Assembly (NCBI GenBank): GCA_015680905.1
Contig: CM027377.1
Coordinates: forward strand, 4,984,501 to 5,048,500
Reading direction: 5' to 3'
Length of the DNA: 64,000 nt
Source: Coptis chinensis
Taxonomy: Eukaryota; Streptophyta; Magnoliopsida; Ranunculales; Ranunculaceae
This document shows, piece by piece, positions 63,910 through 64,000 of the stretch (within the stretch, counting starts at the first letter, position 1; the number at the start of each line of letters is the position of its first letter). The notes beneath the pieces are model-generated. The model saw only the letters and a program-made list of their open reading frames with translations, was not told the DNA's origin and did not search any database. A program made the translations under genes and the position numbers.

Positions 63910-64000
63910 ATGACGCCTTCCAAGGAAGGGGCTTTTTCGGGCAGGTCTGCTAGACTTCCTGTAGTGGATAGGTTGGAAAACACGTTGGTGCACGCAGAGC
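63910..64000 (+). CDS. Start of an unidentified gene, cut by the window end
   Basis: ATG at 63910 opens a frame that stays open to the end: MTPSKEGAFSGRSARLPVVD and ten more residues. The start context, CT-rich leader and TATA motif suggest a first exon. It could also be the beginning of a retroelement gag after an LTR. Too short to assign. Confidence 0.4.
   Translation, partial: MTPSKEGAFSGRSARLPVVDRLENTLVHAE

Overview
This is nuclear DNA of a flowering plant, most likely a eudicot. Genes carry many short exons separated by AT-rich introns with GT-AG borders. The spacers hold LTR retrotransposons, small inverted-repeat elements and a decayed 5S rRNA copy. Two neighbouring NUDX1-type Nudix genes recall the clusters of woody eudicots such as Rosaceae, but nothing fixes the genus. 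Gene names rest on reading translations against remembered families; no search was run.

Layout: 0.1-1.5 kb, the 3' part of an unrecognised, probably broken minus-strand gene. 3.6-6.2 kb, two minus-strand Nudix hydrolase genes. 7.1-12.1 kb, HOS1 (RING E3 ligase and nuclear-pore protein), minus strand. 12.1-13.3 kb, a divergent promoter region. 13.3-17.9 kb, RID2/BUD23 (18S rRNA m7G methyltransferase), plus strand, with a Mutator-like element in its last intron. 18.5-19.3 kb, a glyoxalase-fold gene, minus strand. 20.0-32.8 kb, a 12.6-kb Ty3/gypsy (Tat-like) retrotransposon nested inside a 192-bp solo LTR. 33.0 kb, a 5S rRNA-derived sequence (Cassandra-like). 33.8-35.1 kb, a hAT-like non-autonomous element. 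36.9-45.0 kb, bacterial-type phosphoenolpyruvate carboxylase (PPC4), 20 exons, plus strand. 45.5-48.4 kb, a decayed element carrying a plant-mobile-domain gene. 48.5-49.5 kb, a three-copy 0.4-kb tandem repeat. 50.7-53.6 kb, Dr1/NC2-beta, minus strand. 53.6-63.9 kb, gene-poor, with MITE-like elements, small tandem duplications and one promoter-like stretch before a 26-codon ORF. At 63.9 kb a plus-strand reading frame starts and leaves the window.

The genes are unrelated housekeeping and regulatory loci and form no pathway cluster. The most telling pattern is technical or evolutionary: short insertions and deletions, not base changes, dominate the differences between the two LTRs of the large retrotransposon. 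Single small indels also break the otherwise good frames of HOS1 and RID2. Consensus errors should be excluded before any of these is called a pseudogene.
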